Part shown: in pieces, positions 43,040-51,962 of the stretch
Layout: every line of letters starts with the position of its first letter
How positions within the stretch are numbered: the first letter of the stretch is position 1
Source: Scandinavium ludwigii_A
Lineage (GTDB): Bacteria; Pseudomonadota; Gammaproteobacteria; Enterobacterales; Enterobacteriaceae
Assembly: GCA_050516505.1 (NCBI GenBank)
Contig: CP191518.1
Span: 4,092,001 to 4,156,000, forward strand
Direction of reading: 5' to 3'
DNA: 64,000 nucleotides
Program-made: the position numbers and the translations under genes
Notes under the pieces: generated by a model
The model's input: the letters and a program-made list of their open reading frames with translations, nothing else
Told to the model about the DNA's origin: nothing
Databases searched by the model: none

Positions 43040-44891
43040 TTTTAAGGGCATTCATCGCCGTATTAAGATCAACGGGTTGTAACAGGCCACCCGGCGGGGC
43101 TTTCACCAGTTGCGGACAGAGACGTTCGACATCTGTCAGCACGGCAATTGCCTGCGCCATATTCCACTGCACATGTTCGCTTGCAAGGTTACGCGCCAGC
43201 CACTGGGCCAGGGTTCCCGCATCGAAGGTTGATTGCTGCGCGAGGTAGCCTATCAGTTCAGGAATCAAGATTTGTAAATTTTGTTGTCTTAAGGGTAAAG
43301 GCACCGCCCGCACGGTCACATGCTGGTTATCTGATTGAATATCAATGCCTAATACCCCTAACACTGAAAGGGACTTTTTCAATGCAGCCTGTTCGTCTGC
43401 GGAAATTTTTAGCCGTAATGGAATGAGCAGCGGCTGTGCGCAAACTGCGGTACTGTCCGGCGAAAGCTGCGCGTGACGTAGCCAGCGCTCGGCCACCGGC
43501 AATGCCAGTAAGCTCAACTTTCCATCACGCTCCAGCAACGCCCGGTCACCTGCCACGATAGTTAGCACCCGACCAAAGCTGCTGCTGTGACCCGCCAGAC
43601 TTTCAGTGGCAGATGCGGAAACAGGTTTACGCTCCACGACTGGCGTATCCAAAAGCTGCTTATACAACGCACCTTGCTGTTTCTGATAGCCCGGCTGCGC
43701 ATTTGGCCACGTAGCACCGCCTTCAGTCCGCGCATTACCGCCAGAAGAAGAGGCGCTGTAGCGTGGCGCCGCAGGTTCCCGGGCAACAGCCGGTTCCGCG
43801 AAGTGATTGCGTCCCGCTGCGACACGGTTTTCCGGCAGCGCGCGCGGCGCGGGTGGTTCGTCTTCGTCTGCCAGCGGCAGCGGGGCGTCCATCTGCTGTT
43901 GCAGCACGCTCACCACACCCTGATAGATGAAATCATGCACCAGACGCGATTGATGGAAACGCACTTCATGTTTGGCCGGATGCACGTTCACATCCACCTG
44001 ATGCGGATCGATAGTCAGATAAAGCACGAACGCTGGCTGCTCGCCCGCGCCCAGCTTATCTTCACAGGCCTGGCGGATAGCATGGTTGATCAACCGATCG
44101 CGCATCATGCGGCCGTTGACGTAGCAATACTGGATTTCAGCGAGCTGGGCGTTGGTATGCTGCGGGTCAGCCACCCAGCCGTGCAGGGCTAAATCACCAT
44201 GCTGCCACTCAATGGCCAGCGCCTGTTCCACAAACGGCGTACCACAGATCGCTGCCAGACGGCGTTCTTTCTGCCCATCCTGTGTCACGGCGCGATACTG
44301 ACGCACTATTTTACTGTTGTGGTTGAGATTGATAGTGACATCGAAACGGGCCAATGCGATGCGACGAATCACTTCGTCGATATGGCTGAATTCCGTTTTT
44401 TCTGTACGCATGAATTTGCGGCGCGCCGGAGTGTTATAGAACAGATCCAGCACCTCAAGCGTGGTACCTACAGGGTGCGCGGCCGGTTTCACCGTCACGT
44501 CCATGTCACGCCCTTCGGCGTAGGCCTGCCAGGCTTCTGGCTGCTCGGCAATGCGGGAAGTCAGCGTCAGACGCGAAACAGAGCTGATGCTCGCCAGCGC
44601 TTCGCCACGGAAACCGAGGCTGATAATGGCTTCCAGATCGTCGAGCGAGGCAATTTTGCTGGTCGCATGACGCGCTAACGCCAGCGCCAGTTCGTCTTTT
44701 TTGATGCCGCAGCCGTTATCACGAATGCGGATGAGCTTCGCCCCGCCGCGTTCGATATCGATATCAATGCGGGTCGCGCCCGCATCCAGACTGTTTTCTA
44801 CCAGCTCTTTCACCACCGACGCAGGTCGTTCCACCACTTCGCCAGCGGCAATCTGGTTCGCAAGCTGCGGCGGCAGAACCTGAATCGGCAT
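43032..44891 (-). CDS. mutL: DNA mismatch repair protein MutL
   Basis: 619 aa (615 in E. coli). The N-terminal GHKL ATPase has catalytic Glu29 and Asn33 in KELVENSLDAG, the DNGCGI motif and GFRGEAL. A variable Pro/Ala-rich linker (about residues 335-430) leads to a C-terminal dimerisation domain without the endonuclease DQHA motif, as expected for the MutH-using gamma-proteobacteria. It links MutS to MutH and UvrD. Confidence 0.97.
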   Translation of the reverse strand: MPIQVLPPQLANQIAAGEVVERPASVVKELVENSLDAGATRIDIDIERGGAKLIRIRDNGCGIKKDELALALARHATSKIASLDDLEAIISLGFRGEALASISSVSRLTLTSRIAEQPEAWQAYAEGRDMDVTVKPAAHPVGTTLEVLDLFYNTPARRKFMRTEKTEFSHIDEVIRRIALARFDVTINLNHNSKIVRQYRAVTQDGQKERRLAAICGTPFVEQALAIEWQHGDLALHGWVADPQHTNAQLAEIQYCYVNGRMMRDRLINHAIRQACEDKLGAGEQPAFVLYLTIDPHQVDVNVHPAKHEVRFHQSRLVHDFIYQGVVSVLQQQMDAPLPLADEDEPPAPRALPENRVAAGRNHFAEPAVAREPAAPRYSASSSGGNARTEGGATWPNAQPGYQKQQGALYKQLLDTPVVERKPVSASATESLAGHSSSFGRVLTIVAGDRALLERDGKLSLLALPVAERWLRHAQLSPDSTAVCAQPLLIPLRLKISADEQAALKKSLSVLGVLGIDIQSDNQHVTVRAVPLPLRQQNLQILIPELIGYLAQQSTFDAGTLAQWLARNLASEHVQWNMAQAIAVLTDVERLCPQLVKAPPGGLLQPVDLNTAMNALKNE

Positions 44892-44901
44892 GAAGCGCTC
44901 C

Positions 44902-46242
44902 TTAATTAATTAACGTCCCGCCAGGGCCAGACGCGCTGGCCGTTTGCGAGGCTTCGCCGCGCGGCCCGCTCTGCAGCGGATGCGCATTAAAATAGTTGCG
45001 CAGCCCGTTATAAATCGCCTCGGCGATCTGCTGCTGATAATCGTTGCTACCCAACAAACGCTCCTCGCCACCGTTACTGATAAAACCGGTTTCGACGAGG
45101 ATAGACGGGATGTCCGGCGAGCGTAAAACGCCAAGGCTGGCGTGCTCAGGACGGCGCTTATGAATGTTTCCGACGCGCTGGAGCTGGCCCAGGACATCAA
45201 CCGCCACATCATACCCGACGCGCTGAGAATGGCCGAATTGTAAATCCAGCACCGCCTGGCTCAGATACGGGTCAGACTGGCTGTTCGCCAGCACGTCCCC
45301 CGCCCCGCCGAGCAGTTCAGACTGTTTCTCATGCTGCTCCAGCCAGCCCGCCATTTCACTGTTCGCACGACGGTTGGACAGCACCCACACCGACGCGCCC
45401 GTGGCATCGCGGTTTGGCGCGGCATCCGCATGGATAGAGACCAGGAAATTAGCATTCTGCTTACGCGCCACGTCCGAACGGCCCATCACCGAAATGAAGT
45501 AATCGCCATCGCGGGTCAATACGCCTTTAAACACCGGGTCATTGTTCAGTAGGGTGCGTAATTTTCGGGCAATCGAAATGGTGACGTTTTTCTCTTTGGT
45601 TCCGCTCGGTCCGATGGCGCCGGGATCCTGACCGCCATGACCGGCGTCGATGGCGATAATCACTTTATCGCCGCTGACGCTGGTTGTGCGGGACCGTGCG
45701 GGACGCGTTGCCGTGTTGCTGCTGGTCACGCCGGTCATTCTGTCGTTTTGCGGTTTAAACGGGTTGCGTGCCGGCTCGATCTGACGAGGAGCGGCTGCGA
45801 CAACGGGCGCTTCCACACGTTTCGCGACGACCGGAGGTGGTGGTGGCGGAGGCGGTGCATCAGCATTAATGGTGAAGACGACGGTGTAGTTTCCGCCGCT
45901 TTGCTGTTTCACCGCACGCGTTTTGCCGTCGCCGGTTAAATCAACCACCAGGCGCAGGGACTGTGCGTCCTTCGGGGTGCCGGAACGAATGCTTTTAACC
46001 AGATTGTTACCGCTGAAATTGAGCGGCAACCCCTGAATAACACCGGTTTGTTTAATATCGAGCGCAACGCTGCGTTTTCCTTCCTGCGAGAAGGAGTAAT
46101 CCGGATCGCCCATAAAACTGAACGTGATTCGGGCCTGTTTATCGCCATTGGATACCTGGATATCGGATAAACTTGCCGCCGTAGCCTGCAGACAAAACAG
46201 CATCATGCCGACGACCCACCAACTTTTAACGCGATGCATCAT
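44902..46242 (-). CDS. amiB: N-acetylmuramoyl-L-alanine amidase AmiB
   Basis: 446 aa from the ATG at 46242 (MMHRVKSWW), giving the E. coli start and a signal peptide cut near residue 22 (ATA-A). An AMIN septum-targeting domain spans about residues 24-125, and a Pro-rich linker of eight prolines lies near 138. The zinc amidase_3 domain (about 215-425) has IDAGHGGQDPG and SIHADAAP. It splits daughter-cell peptidoglycan, activated by EnvC. Confidence 0.96.
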   Translation of the reverse strand: MMHRVKSWWVVGMMLFCLQATAASLSDIQVSNGDKQARITFSFMGDPDYSFSQEGKRSVALDIKQTGVIQGLPLNFSGNNLVKSIRSGTPKDAQSLRLVVDLTGDGKTRAVKQQSGGNYTVVFTINADAPPPPPPPPVVAKRVEAPVVAAAPRQIEPARNPFKPQNDRMTGVTSSNTATRPARSRTTSVSGDKVIIAIDAGHGGQDPGAIGPSGTKEKNVTISIARKLRTLLNNDPVFKGVLTRDGDYFISVMGRSDVARKQNANFLVSIHADAAPNRDATGASVWVLSNRRANSEMAGWLEQHEKQSELLGGAGDVLANSQSDPYLSQAVLDLQFGHSQRVGYDVAVDVLGQLQRVGNIHKRRPEHASLGVLRSPDIPSILVETGFISNGGEERLLGSNDYQQQIAEAIYNGLRNYFNAHPLQSGPRGEASQTASASGPGGTLIN

Positions 46243-46258
46243 CCCGTCATCCCTCAGG

Positions 46259-46720
46259 TTAACTGGCCAAGTGTGCCAGTAAAGACTCACCCAGTGAGGA
46301 GACTGCCGTCACGCGCGCCTCTCGCCCTTGTGCCTGGTATTCCAGGTGAATTTCGACATCCGGTTCAGGCAACACACCCGCGCCCTGTTGCGGCCATTCC
46401 ACCAGGCAAATGGCATTATCAGCGAAGTAATCACGGATCCCCATAAATTCAAGCTCCTCAGGATCCGCAAGGCGATACAAATCAAAGTGGTACACCATCA
46501 GGTTTTCGAGGGTATACGGCTCAACCAGCGTGTAAGTCGGGCTTTTGACGTTGCCTTTGTGGCCCAGCGCCTGCAGAAATCCGCGGCTGAAAGTGGTCTT
46601 CCCGGCGCCCAAATCGCCGTAGAGATAAATGACGGTTGCGCCTGTGCAGGCCGCGGCGATACGGTTGCCGAGATCTAATGTTGCCTGCTCATTGGGTAAG
46701 GGAATCACTCGATTTATCAT
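46259..46720 (-). CDS. tsaE: tRNA threonylcarbamoyladenosine ATPase TsaE
   Basis: 153 aa with P-loop GDLGAGKTTF at about residues 35-44 and the family motif SPTYTLVEPY. It works with TsaB, TsaC and TsaD to form t6A37 in tRNAs that read ANN codons. It overlaps the end of nnr by 32 bases and ends 16 bases before amiB. Confidence 0.96.
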   Translation of the reverse strand: MINRVIPLPNEQATLDLGNRIAAACTGATVIYLYGDLGAGKTTFSRGFLQALGHKGNVKSPTYTLVEPYTLENLMVYHFDLYRLADPEELEFMGIRDYFADNAICLVEWPQQGAGVLPEPDVEIHLEYQAQGREARVTAVSSLGESLLAHLAS

Positions 46721-48239
46721 GGTTTACGTCAATCACATCCGGGTTAACAACACGCCTGAGCGTGGAAAAAAGATCGGTGGCAAGCATGCCACGTGTTCCA
46801 GACTGCGCGGCCAGTATGTCAGCCGCCGCGCCATGCGCAACACAGCCTGCGCAGGCAGCATCATACGGTGAGAGATGCTGGCCTAGCAAAGCGCCGATAA
46901 TACCCGACAACACGTCGCCCATCCCACCGCTGGCCATGCCTGCATTTCCGGCATCGACAATCGCGATACCGTGTTCATTATCAGCCACGATCGTGCCTGC
47001 GCCTTTCAGCACCGCGACCCCGCCGTACCGTTTTACCAGACGTTGCGCAGAAAGTAAGCGATCACTTTCAATTTCTGCCACGCTGCAATTCAACAACCGG
47101 GCGGCCTCGCCGGGGTGCGGCGTCAGTACGCGATTGTGACGTTTATCGGGGTTGATTGCCAGAAGGTTCAGCGCATCGGCGTCCCAGAGCATCGGCTTAC
47201 GAACGTTCTCCACTTTACGTAACGCCTGTTTGCCCCACGGCTGTTGTCCAAGCCCGGGGCCAATCACCACCACATCGGCCCATTCCAGACTTTCATCCAG
47301 GCTTTGAGCGGTGAGTTCGTGCACCATCAATTCCGGACGTGCAGTCACAATCGGCGCGATATTTTCGATGCGTGTCAGCACCCGCACCAGCCCGGCACCG
47401 GCACGCAACGCCGCCTCGCCAGCCATGCGAATGGCGCCCGCTGTGCCATGATCGCCGCCAATAATTACCAGCTTGCCGTGAGAGCCTTTGTGCGACGTAG
47501 GACGTCGCGGCGGTAACCACTGCCCCAGTTGGCTGGCCGCTACGCGTTGAATTTGAGTGGGTTGCGCATTCAGCCATGCTTCGAGGCCCAACGCATGATG
47601 ATGTAATGCCCCCGTCACGTCCCGGGCTTTGCCGGTTAACAGGCCCGGCTTCAGGGCGATGAACGTGACGGTGCGGGCGGCGTGGATAACCTCTCCCGGC
47701 GTCGCACCCGTTTGAGCAAGCAGGCCAGAAGGGATATCGAGCGAAATAACAGGTGCAGGATGGGCGTTGGCGTGAACGATTAGTGCGGCAATGGGTGCAC
47801 GCGGGGCGCTGGTCAGTCCGGTGCCCAACAGGGCATCAACAATTAAATCGACGCTCTCAGGCCAGGTGATATCGGGGGCGTGAATCACGCCACCGGCGTT
47901 CAACCATGCGGTCCGGGCTTCGGTGGCTTCTTCAGGAAGCGGTTTCTCACTCTCTTGTGCCAACAGCGTCACCTGAATGCCCGCCGCCTGCGCGAGTCGC
48001 GCCACGACGTAGCCATCGCCACCGTTATTGCCGTGACCGCAGAGGATAAGCCAATGTGTTGTCGCAGAATAATAGCGGCGTGCAACGTTAAAAGCGGCCT
48101 CACCTGCCCGTTGCATCAGTTCGTACAGCGTCAGACCGAGCGCATCGGCGGCCTCTTTTTCTGCGCGACGCAGGTCATCCGCAGACCAAATGGTGTGTGG
48201 TATACTTTCGGGGTTAATCGTCATTGTATGGTCCGTCAT
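46689..48239 (-). CDS. nnr: Bifunctional NAD(P)HX epimerase/dehydratase Nnr (YjeF)
   Basis: 516 aa from the ATG at 48239 (MTDHTM, as in E. coli). The N-terminal YjeF_N epimerase domain (about residues 20-220) has CGHGNNGGDGYV. The C-terminal ribokinase-like ADP-dependent dehydratase domain (about 230-500) has GGDHGTAGAIRM and AGNAGMASGGMGDVLSG. Together they repair hydrated NAD(P)H. Its start codon overlaps the start of divergent queG within CATG. It heads the tsaE-amiB-mutL-miaA-hfq operon. Confidence 0.96.
   Translation of the reverse strand: MTDHTMTINPESIPHTIWSADDLRRAEKEAADALGLTLYELMQRAGEAAFNVARRYYSATTHWLILCGHGNNGGDGYVVARLAQAAGIQVTLLAQESEKPLPEEATEARTAWLNAGGVIHAPDITWPESVDLIVDALLGTGLTSAPRAPIAALIVHANAHPAPVISLDIPSGLLAQTGATPGEVIHAARTVTFIALKPGLLTGKARDVTGALHHHALGLEAWLNAQPTQIQRVAASQLGQWLPPRRPTSHKGSHGKLVIIGGDHGTAGAIRMAGEAALRAGAGLVRVLTRIENIAPIVTARPELMVHELTAQSLDESLEWADVVVIGPGLGQQPWGKQALRKVENVRKPMLWDADALNLLAINPDKRHNRVLTPHPGEAARLLNCSVAEIESDRLLSAQRLVKRYGGVAVLKGAGTIVADNEHGIAIVDAGNAGMASGGMGDVLSGIIGALLGQHLSPYDAACAGCVAHGAAADILAAQSGTRGMLATDLFSTLRRVVNPDVIDVNHDKSSDSLTQ
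48198..48206 (+). promoter_or_regulatory. queG: Candidate extended -10 promoter of queG inside nnr
   Basis: TGG directly before TATACT (48201-48206) matches an extended -10 element, 32 bases before the queG ATG. Because nnr and queG start codons overlap, any proximal queG promoter must lie within the nnr coding region, as this one does. No clear -35 is visible. Confidence 0.45.
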
Positions 48240-49377
48240 GTCACAGCCCCTCGATCTCAACCAATTAGCGCAAGATATTAAACAGTGGGGCACCGAGCTG
48301 GGCTTTCAGCACGTCGGTATCACCGATACCGATCTTAGCGCCAGTGAACCCAAACTGCAGGCATGGCTGGACAAACAATACCATGGCGAAATGGAGTGGA
48401 TGGCACGCCACGGTATGATGCGTGCCCGCCCTCATGAGCTTCTACCCGGTACGCTGCGCGTAATCAGCGTGCGGATGAACTATCTGCCCGCCAACGCGGC
48501 GTTTGCAAGCACCCTGAAAAACCCGTCTCTTGGCTACGTCAGCCGTTATGCCCTCGGGCGTGATTATCATAAGCTGTTACGTAACCGCCTTAAAAAGCTC
48601 GGCGAAAAGATTCAGGAACAGTGTGCCTCGCTGAATTTTAGACCTTTTGTTGATTCTGCGCCTATTCTGGAGCGCCCAATCGCAGAAAAAGCCGGGCTCG
48701 GCTGGACAGGTAAGCACTCACTTATTCTCAGTCGAGATGCTGGTTCGTTCTTTTTCCTCGGCGAACTGCTTATCGATCTGGCCTTACCCATTGATAAACC
48801 AGTGGAAGAAAACTGTGGCCGCTGCGTGGCCTGCATGACTATCTGTCCCACTGGCGCTATCGTTGCGCCCTACACCGTCGACGCCCGTCGCTGCATCTCC
48901 TATCTGACTATCGAACTGGAAGGCGCTATCCCGGAAGAATTTCGGCCGTTGATGGGCAATCGTATTTACGGTTGCGATGACTGCCAGCTGATTTGTCCGT
49001 GGAATCGTTACTCACAACTCACCGACGAAGAGGATTTCAGCCCGCGTAAGGCGCTGCATGCGCCAGAGCTTATTACGCTGTTTGGCTGGAGCGAAGCCCA
49101 TTTCCTGAAGGTCACCGAAGGATCGCCTATTCGGCGAATCGGTCATTTGCGTTGGCTACGAAATATTGCCGTTGCGCTGGGAAATGCTCCGTGGGATGAA
49201 CACAATATTGAAGCCCTGGAGAGTCGCAGAGGTGAGCACCCACTTCTCGATGAGCACATACAGTGGGCTGTTTCGCAGCAAATAGACAAGCGAAATGCCA
49301 ACGTGATTGAGGTGCAGTTACCGCAGAAACAACGTCTGGTGAGGGTGATTGAAAAGGGTCTGCCGAGGGATGCCTGA
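48238..49377 (+). CDS. queG: Epoxyqueuosine reductase QueG
   Basis: 379 aa from the ATG at 48238, the E. coli length. It carries two [4Fe-4S] ferredoxin-type motifs, CGRCVACMTICPTGAI and CDDCQLICPWN, and an N-terminal cobalamin-binding domain related to reductive dehalogenases. It reduces epoxyqueuosine in tRNA to queuosine, the last step of Q34 synthesis. It is divergent from nnr and followed by a datA-like region. Confidence 0.96.
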   Translation: MSQPLDLNQLAQDIKQWGTELGFQHVGITDTDLSASEPKLQAWLDKQYHGEMEWMARHGMMRARPHELLPGTLRVISVRMNYLPANAAFASTLKNPSLGYVSRYALGRDYHKLLRNRLKKLGEKIQEQCASLNFRPFVDSAPILERPIAEKAGLGWTGKHSLILSRDAGSFFFLGELLIDLALPIDKPVEENCGRCVACMTICPTGAIVAPYTVDARRCISYLTIELEGAIPEEFRPLMGNRIYGCDDCQLICPWNRYSQLTDEEDFSPRKALHAPELITLFGWSEAHFLKVTEGSPIRRIGHLRWLRNIAVALGNAPWDEHNIEALESRRGEHPLLDEHIQWAVSQQIDKRNANVIEVQLPQKQRLVRVIEKGLPRDA

Positions 49378-49649
49378 TTCATTCACAGGGTGTGAATAAA
49401 AATAAAAACACATTGAAATTCAAGGGTGCCAAATTCGTCAAGTGATCGAGATAACAATTTGAAATCTATTTTTATTGTTATATATCAAATGATTAAAGAT
49501 TTACTATTCACACTTCGAAGCATTTTGAATTTCCAGACAAATTCGCAGGGCTGTGGATAAGTCTGTTTACAAGAGTGTGTCAGAGAAAATAAAAATCGTC
49601 CCCAACGTCATTGAACGCTGTGGATAAGAGGGTTTGATTGAAGAAAATT
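49378..49649. promoter_or_regulatory. datA-like region: DnaA boxes and IHF site between queG and glyVXY
   Basis: 272 AT-rich bases without a gene hold four DnaA-type boxes. These are TGTGAATAA at 49391-49399, CTATTCACA (one mismatch) at 49504-49512, and the perfect TGTGGATAA at 49552-49560 and 49619-49627. A perfect IHF consensus (WATCAA-4-TTR) lies at 49483-49495, between boxes. The E. coli datA locus, which promotes DnaA-ATP hydrolysis with IHF, lies at this same place between queG and glyV. The motifs are seen directly; the datA identity is inferred from motif plus position. Confidence 0.8.
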
Positions 49650-49725
<76 letters not shown>

Positions 49726-49768
49726 TTGGGTGATGCTGGTGCGTGTATCTTGCGATACTTTCAAATTT

Positions 49769-49844
<76 letters not shown>

Positions 49845-49888
49845 TTAGGTGACGCTGGTGCATGTATCTTGCGATACTTTTCAAATTT

Positions 49889-49964
<76 letters not shown>

Positions 49965-50013
49965 AAATTTGGTGCTGCCGTAACACGGAAATTCCTGTCG
50001 TTACGGGAGGCGC

Positions 50014-50041
50014 ATTATACGAGAAATCGAATGAGCTGCAA
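50014..50041 (-). promoter_or_regulatory. Promoter of glyVXY with GC-rich discriminator
   Basis: On the minus strand TTGCAG (-35) and TATAAT (-10) are 16 bases apart. GCGCC follows the -10 directly, the GC-rich discriminator typical of stable-RNA promoters under stringent control. Confidence 0.8.
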
Positions 50042-50120
50042 CCCCCCTGTAAGCGATTTTTTTGAAATTCAGTTCAAGTGCTGGAATATTCGTCACATCG
50101 CCTATTTTTACATCAAACCG

Positions 50121-50157
50121 CCTACAAATCAGGCCCGGCAAGCCGATGCCGCCGGGC
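50121..50157. repeat. REP-type palindromic element after orn
   Basis: CCTACAAATCAGGCCCGGCA then GCCGCCGGGCA, an imperfect GC-rich palindrome with a CCTACA edge as in REP/BIME units. It sits just past the orn stop and probably protects or ends the transcript. Confidence 0.7.
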
Positions 50158-50164
50158 AAAACGC

Positions 50165-50710
50165 TTACAGCTTGATGAAATTCTCGCGGTAATACGCCAG
50201 TTCAGCGACGGACTCACGGATGTCATCCATCGCCTGATGCGTGCCCTGCTTTTTGAAGCCGTCGAGGATTTCTGGCCTCCAGCGGCGCGCCAGTTCTTTC
50301 AGCGTGCTGACGTCCAGAGCGCGGTAATGGAAATACGCTTCCAGTTCCGGCATATACTTAACCAGGAAACGGCGGTCCTGACCGACGCTGTTGCCGCAGA
50401 TAGGTGATTTTCCTTCTGGCACCCACTGTTTGAGGAATTCAATCGTCGCCAGCTCTGCCGCGCGATCGTCTTCGGAGCTCGCTTTTACGCGATCAACCAG
50501 ACCGCTGCCGGTGTGCGTACGCACGTTCCAGTCGTCCATCAACGCCAGCTGTTCATCGGACTGATGCACCGCAATGGTCGGCCCTTCTGCCAAAATGTTA
50601 AGATTTGCATCGGTCACCAGGGTTGCGATTTCAATAATGCGATCGCGCTCGGGATCCAGCCCCGTCATCTCAAGATCGATCCAAATGAGGTTGTTTTCAT
50701 TTGCACTCAT
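50165..50710 (-). CDS. orn: Oligoribonuclease
   Basis: 181 aa from the ATG at 50710 (MSANENNLIW), the E. coli length. It is a DEDDh 3'-to-5' exonuclease with WIDLEMTG (Asp/Glu), CGNSVGQDRRF and the terminal HQAMDD. It degrades di- to oligoribonucleotides left by other RNases and is essential in E. coli. It is divergent from rsgA across about 106 bases. Confidence 0.97.
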   Translation of the reverse strand: MSANENNLIWIDLEMTGLDPERDRIIEIATLVTDANLNILAEGPTIAVHQSDEQLALMDDWNVRTHTGSGLVDRVKASSEDDRAAELATIEFLKQWVPEGKSPICGNSVGQDRRFLVKYMPELEAYFHYRALDVSTLKELARRWRPEILDGFKKQGTHQAMDDIRESVAELAYYRENFIKL

Positions 50711-50816
50711 GCTATTTTCCACCCTTCTCGCGTCACAACGACAGTGACTATATTCATCTAAAATAGCGTGTATCATAGAGGTTTTGCCCCTCAGGGGCGA
50801 CCAGGAGTCAGCACGA

Positions 50817-51869
50817 TTGAGTAAAAATAAACTCTCCAAAGGTCAGCAGCGCCGCGTTAAAGCCAACCACGAGCGCCGTCTTAAAACGACTTCGGAGAAG
50901 CCCGATCTCGATGACAACTTGTTTGGCGAAAAAGCTGAAGGCATCGTTATCAGCCGCTTTGGCATGCATGCCGATGTGGAATCCACCGAAGGCACGACCC
51001 ACCGCTGTAACATTCGCCGCACCATTCGTTCGCTGGTCACGGGTGACCGCGTTGTCTGGCGCCCAGGCAAATCCGCCGCAGAAGGCGTTAACGTCAAAGG
51101 CATCGTGGAAGCCGTTCACGAGCGCACCTCGGTACTGACGCGTCCGGACTTTTACGACGGTGTAAAACCGATTGCCGCGAATATCGATCAGATCGTTATC
51201 GTGTCAGCCATTCTGCCTGAACTCTCACTGAACATTATCGACCGTTATCTTGTTGCCTGCGAAACGCTCGACGTTGAGCCGCTTTTGGTTCTGAATAAAA
51301 TCGATCTTCTTGATGACAAAGGCCTGGCGTTTGTTAATGAGCAGATGGATATCTATCGCAAAATTGGCTACACCGTATTGATGGTTTCCAGTCACAAGAA
51401 AGATGGCCTGAAGCCGCTAGAAGAGGCGCTGACTGGGCGCATTAGCATCTTTGCGGGTCAGTCTGGCGTGGGTAAATCCAGCCTGCTGAACAACCTGCTT
51501 GGTCTGCAAACAGAGATCCTCACCAACGATGTCTCTGACAACTCAGGCCTCGGCCAGCACACCACTACCGCCTCGCGTTTGTACCATTTCCCACACGGGG
51601 GCGATGTGATTGACTCGCCGGGCGTGCGTGAGTTTGGTCTTTGGCATCTGGAAGCAGAACAAATCTTCAATGGTTTTGTCGAATTCCACGAGTATTTAGG
51701 TGCCTGTAAATACCGCGACTGCAAGCACGACAACGATCCGGGCTGCGCAATTCGTGAAGCGGTCGACAAAGGTGAAATCGCCAAAACGCGCTTTGAAAAT
51801 TATCATCGCGTCCTCGAAAGTATGTCAGAGGTAAAATCGCGTAAAACCTTTTCTGAAAGCGGCAACTGA
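50817..51869 (+). CDS. rsgA: Ribosome small-subunit biogenesis GTPase RsgA
   Basis: 350 aa from a TTG at 50817 with CCAGGAG upstream, which gives the E. coli start (MSKNKLSKGQQRR); an upstream ATG at 50784 would precede the ribosome-binding site. It has an N-terminal OB fold, then a circularly permuted GTPase with NKIDLL before GQSGVGKSSLLN, and a C-terminal zinc domain CKYRDCKHDNDPGC. It helps late 30S maturation by proof-reading the decoding centre. Confidence 0.97.
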   Translation: MSKNKLSKGQQRRVKANHERRLKTTSEKPDLDDNLFGEKAEGIVISRFGMHADVESTEGTTHRCNIRRTIRSLVTGDRVVWRPGKSAAEGVNVKGIVEAVHERTSVLTRPDFYDGVKPIAANIDQIVIVSAILPELSLNIIDRYLVACETLDVEPLLVLNKIDLLDDKGLAFVNEQMDIYRKIGYTVLMVSSHKKDGLKPLEEALTGRISIFAGQSGVGKSSLLNNLLGLQTEILTNDVSDNSGLGQHTTTASRLYHFPHGGDVIDSPGVREFGLWHLEAEQIFNGFVEFHEYLGACKYRDCKHDNDPGCAIREAVDKGEIAKTRFENYHRVLESMSEVKSRKTFSESGN

Positions 51870-51962
51870 CATTTAAGCTGAACGCCGATAGAATCAGCCC
51901 CTTTTTTTTAACAGGCTCGCAATTGAGCCTGAAATGGCATAACCATTGGCCTGGAGGCTACC

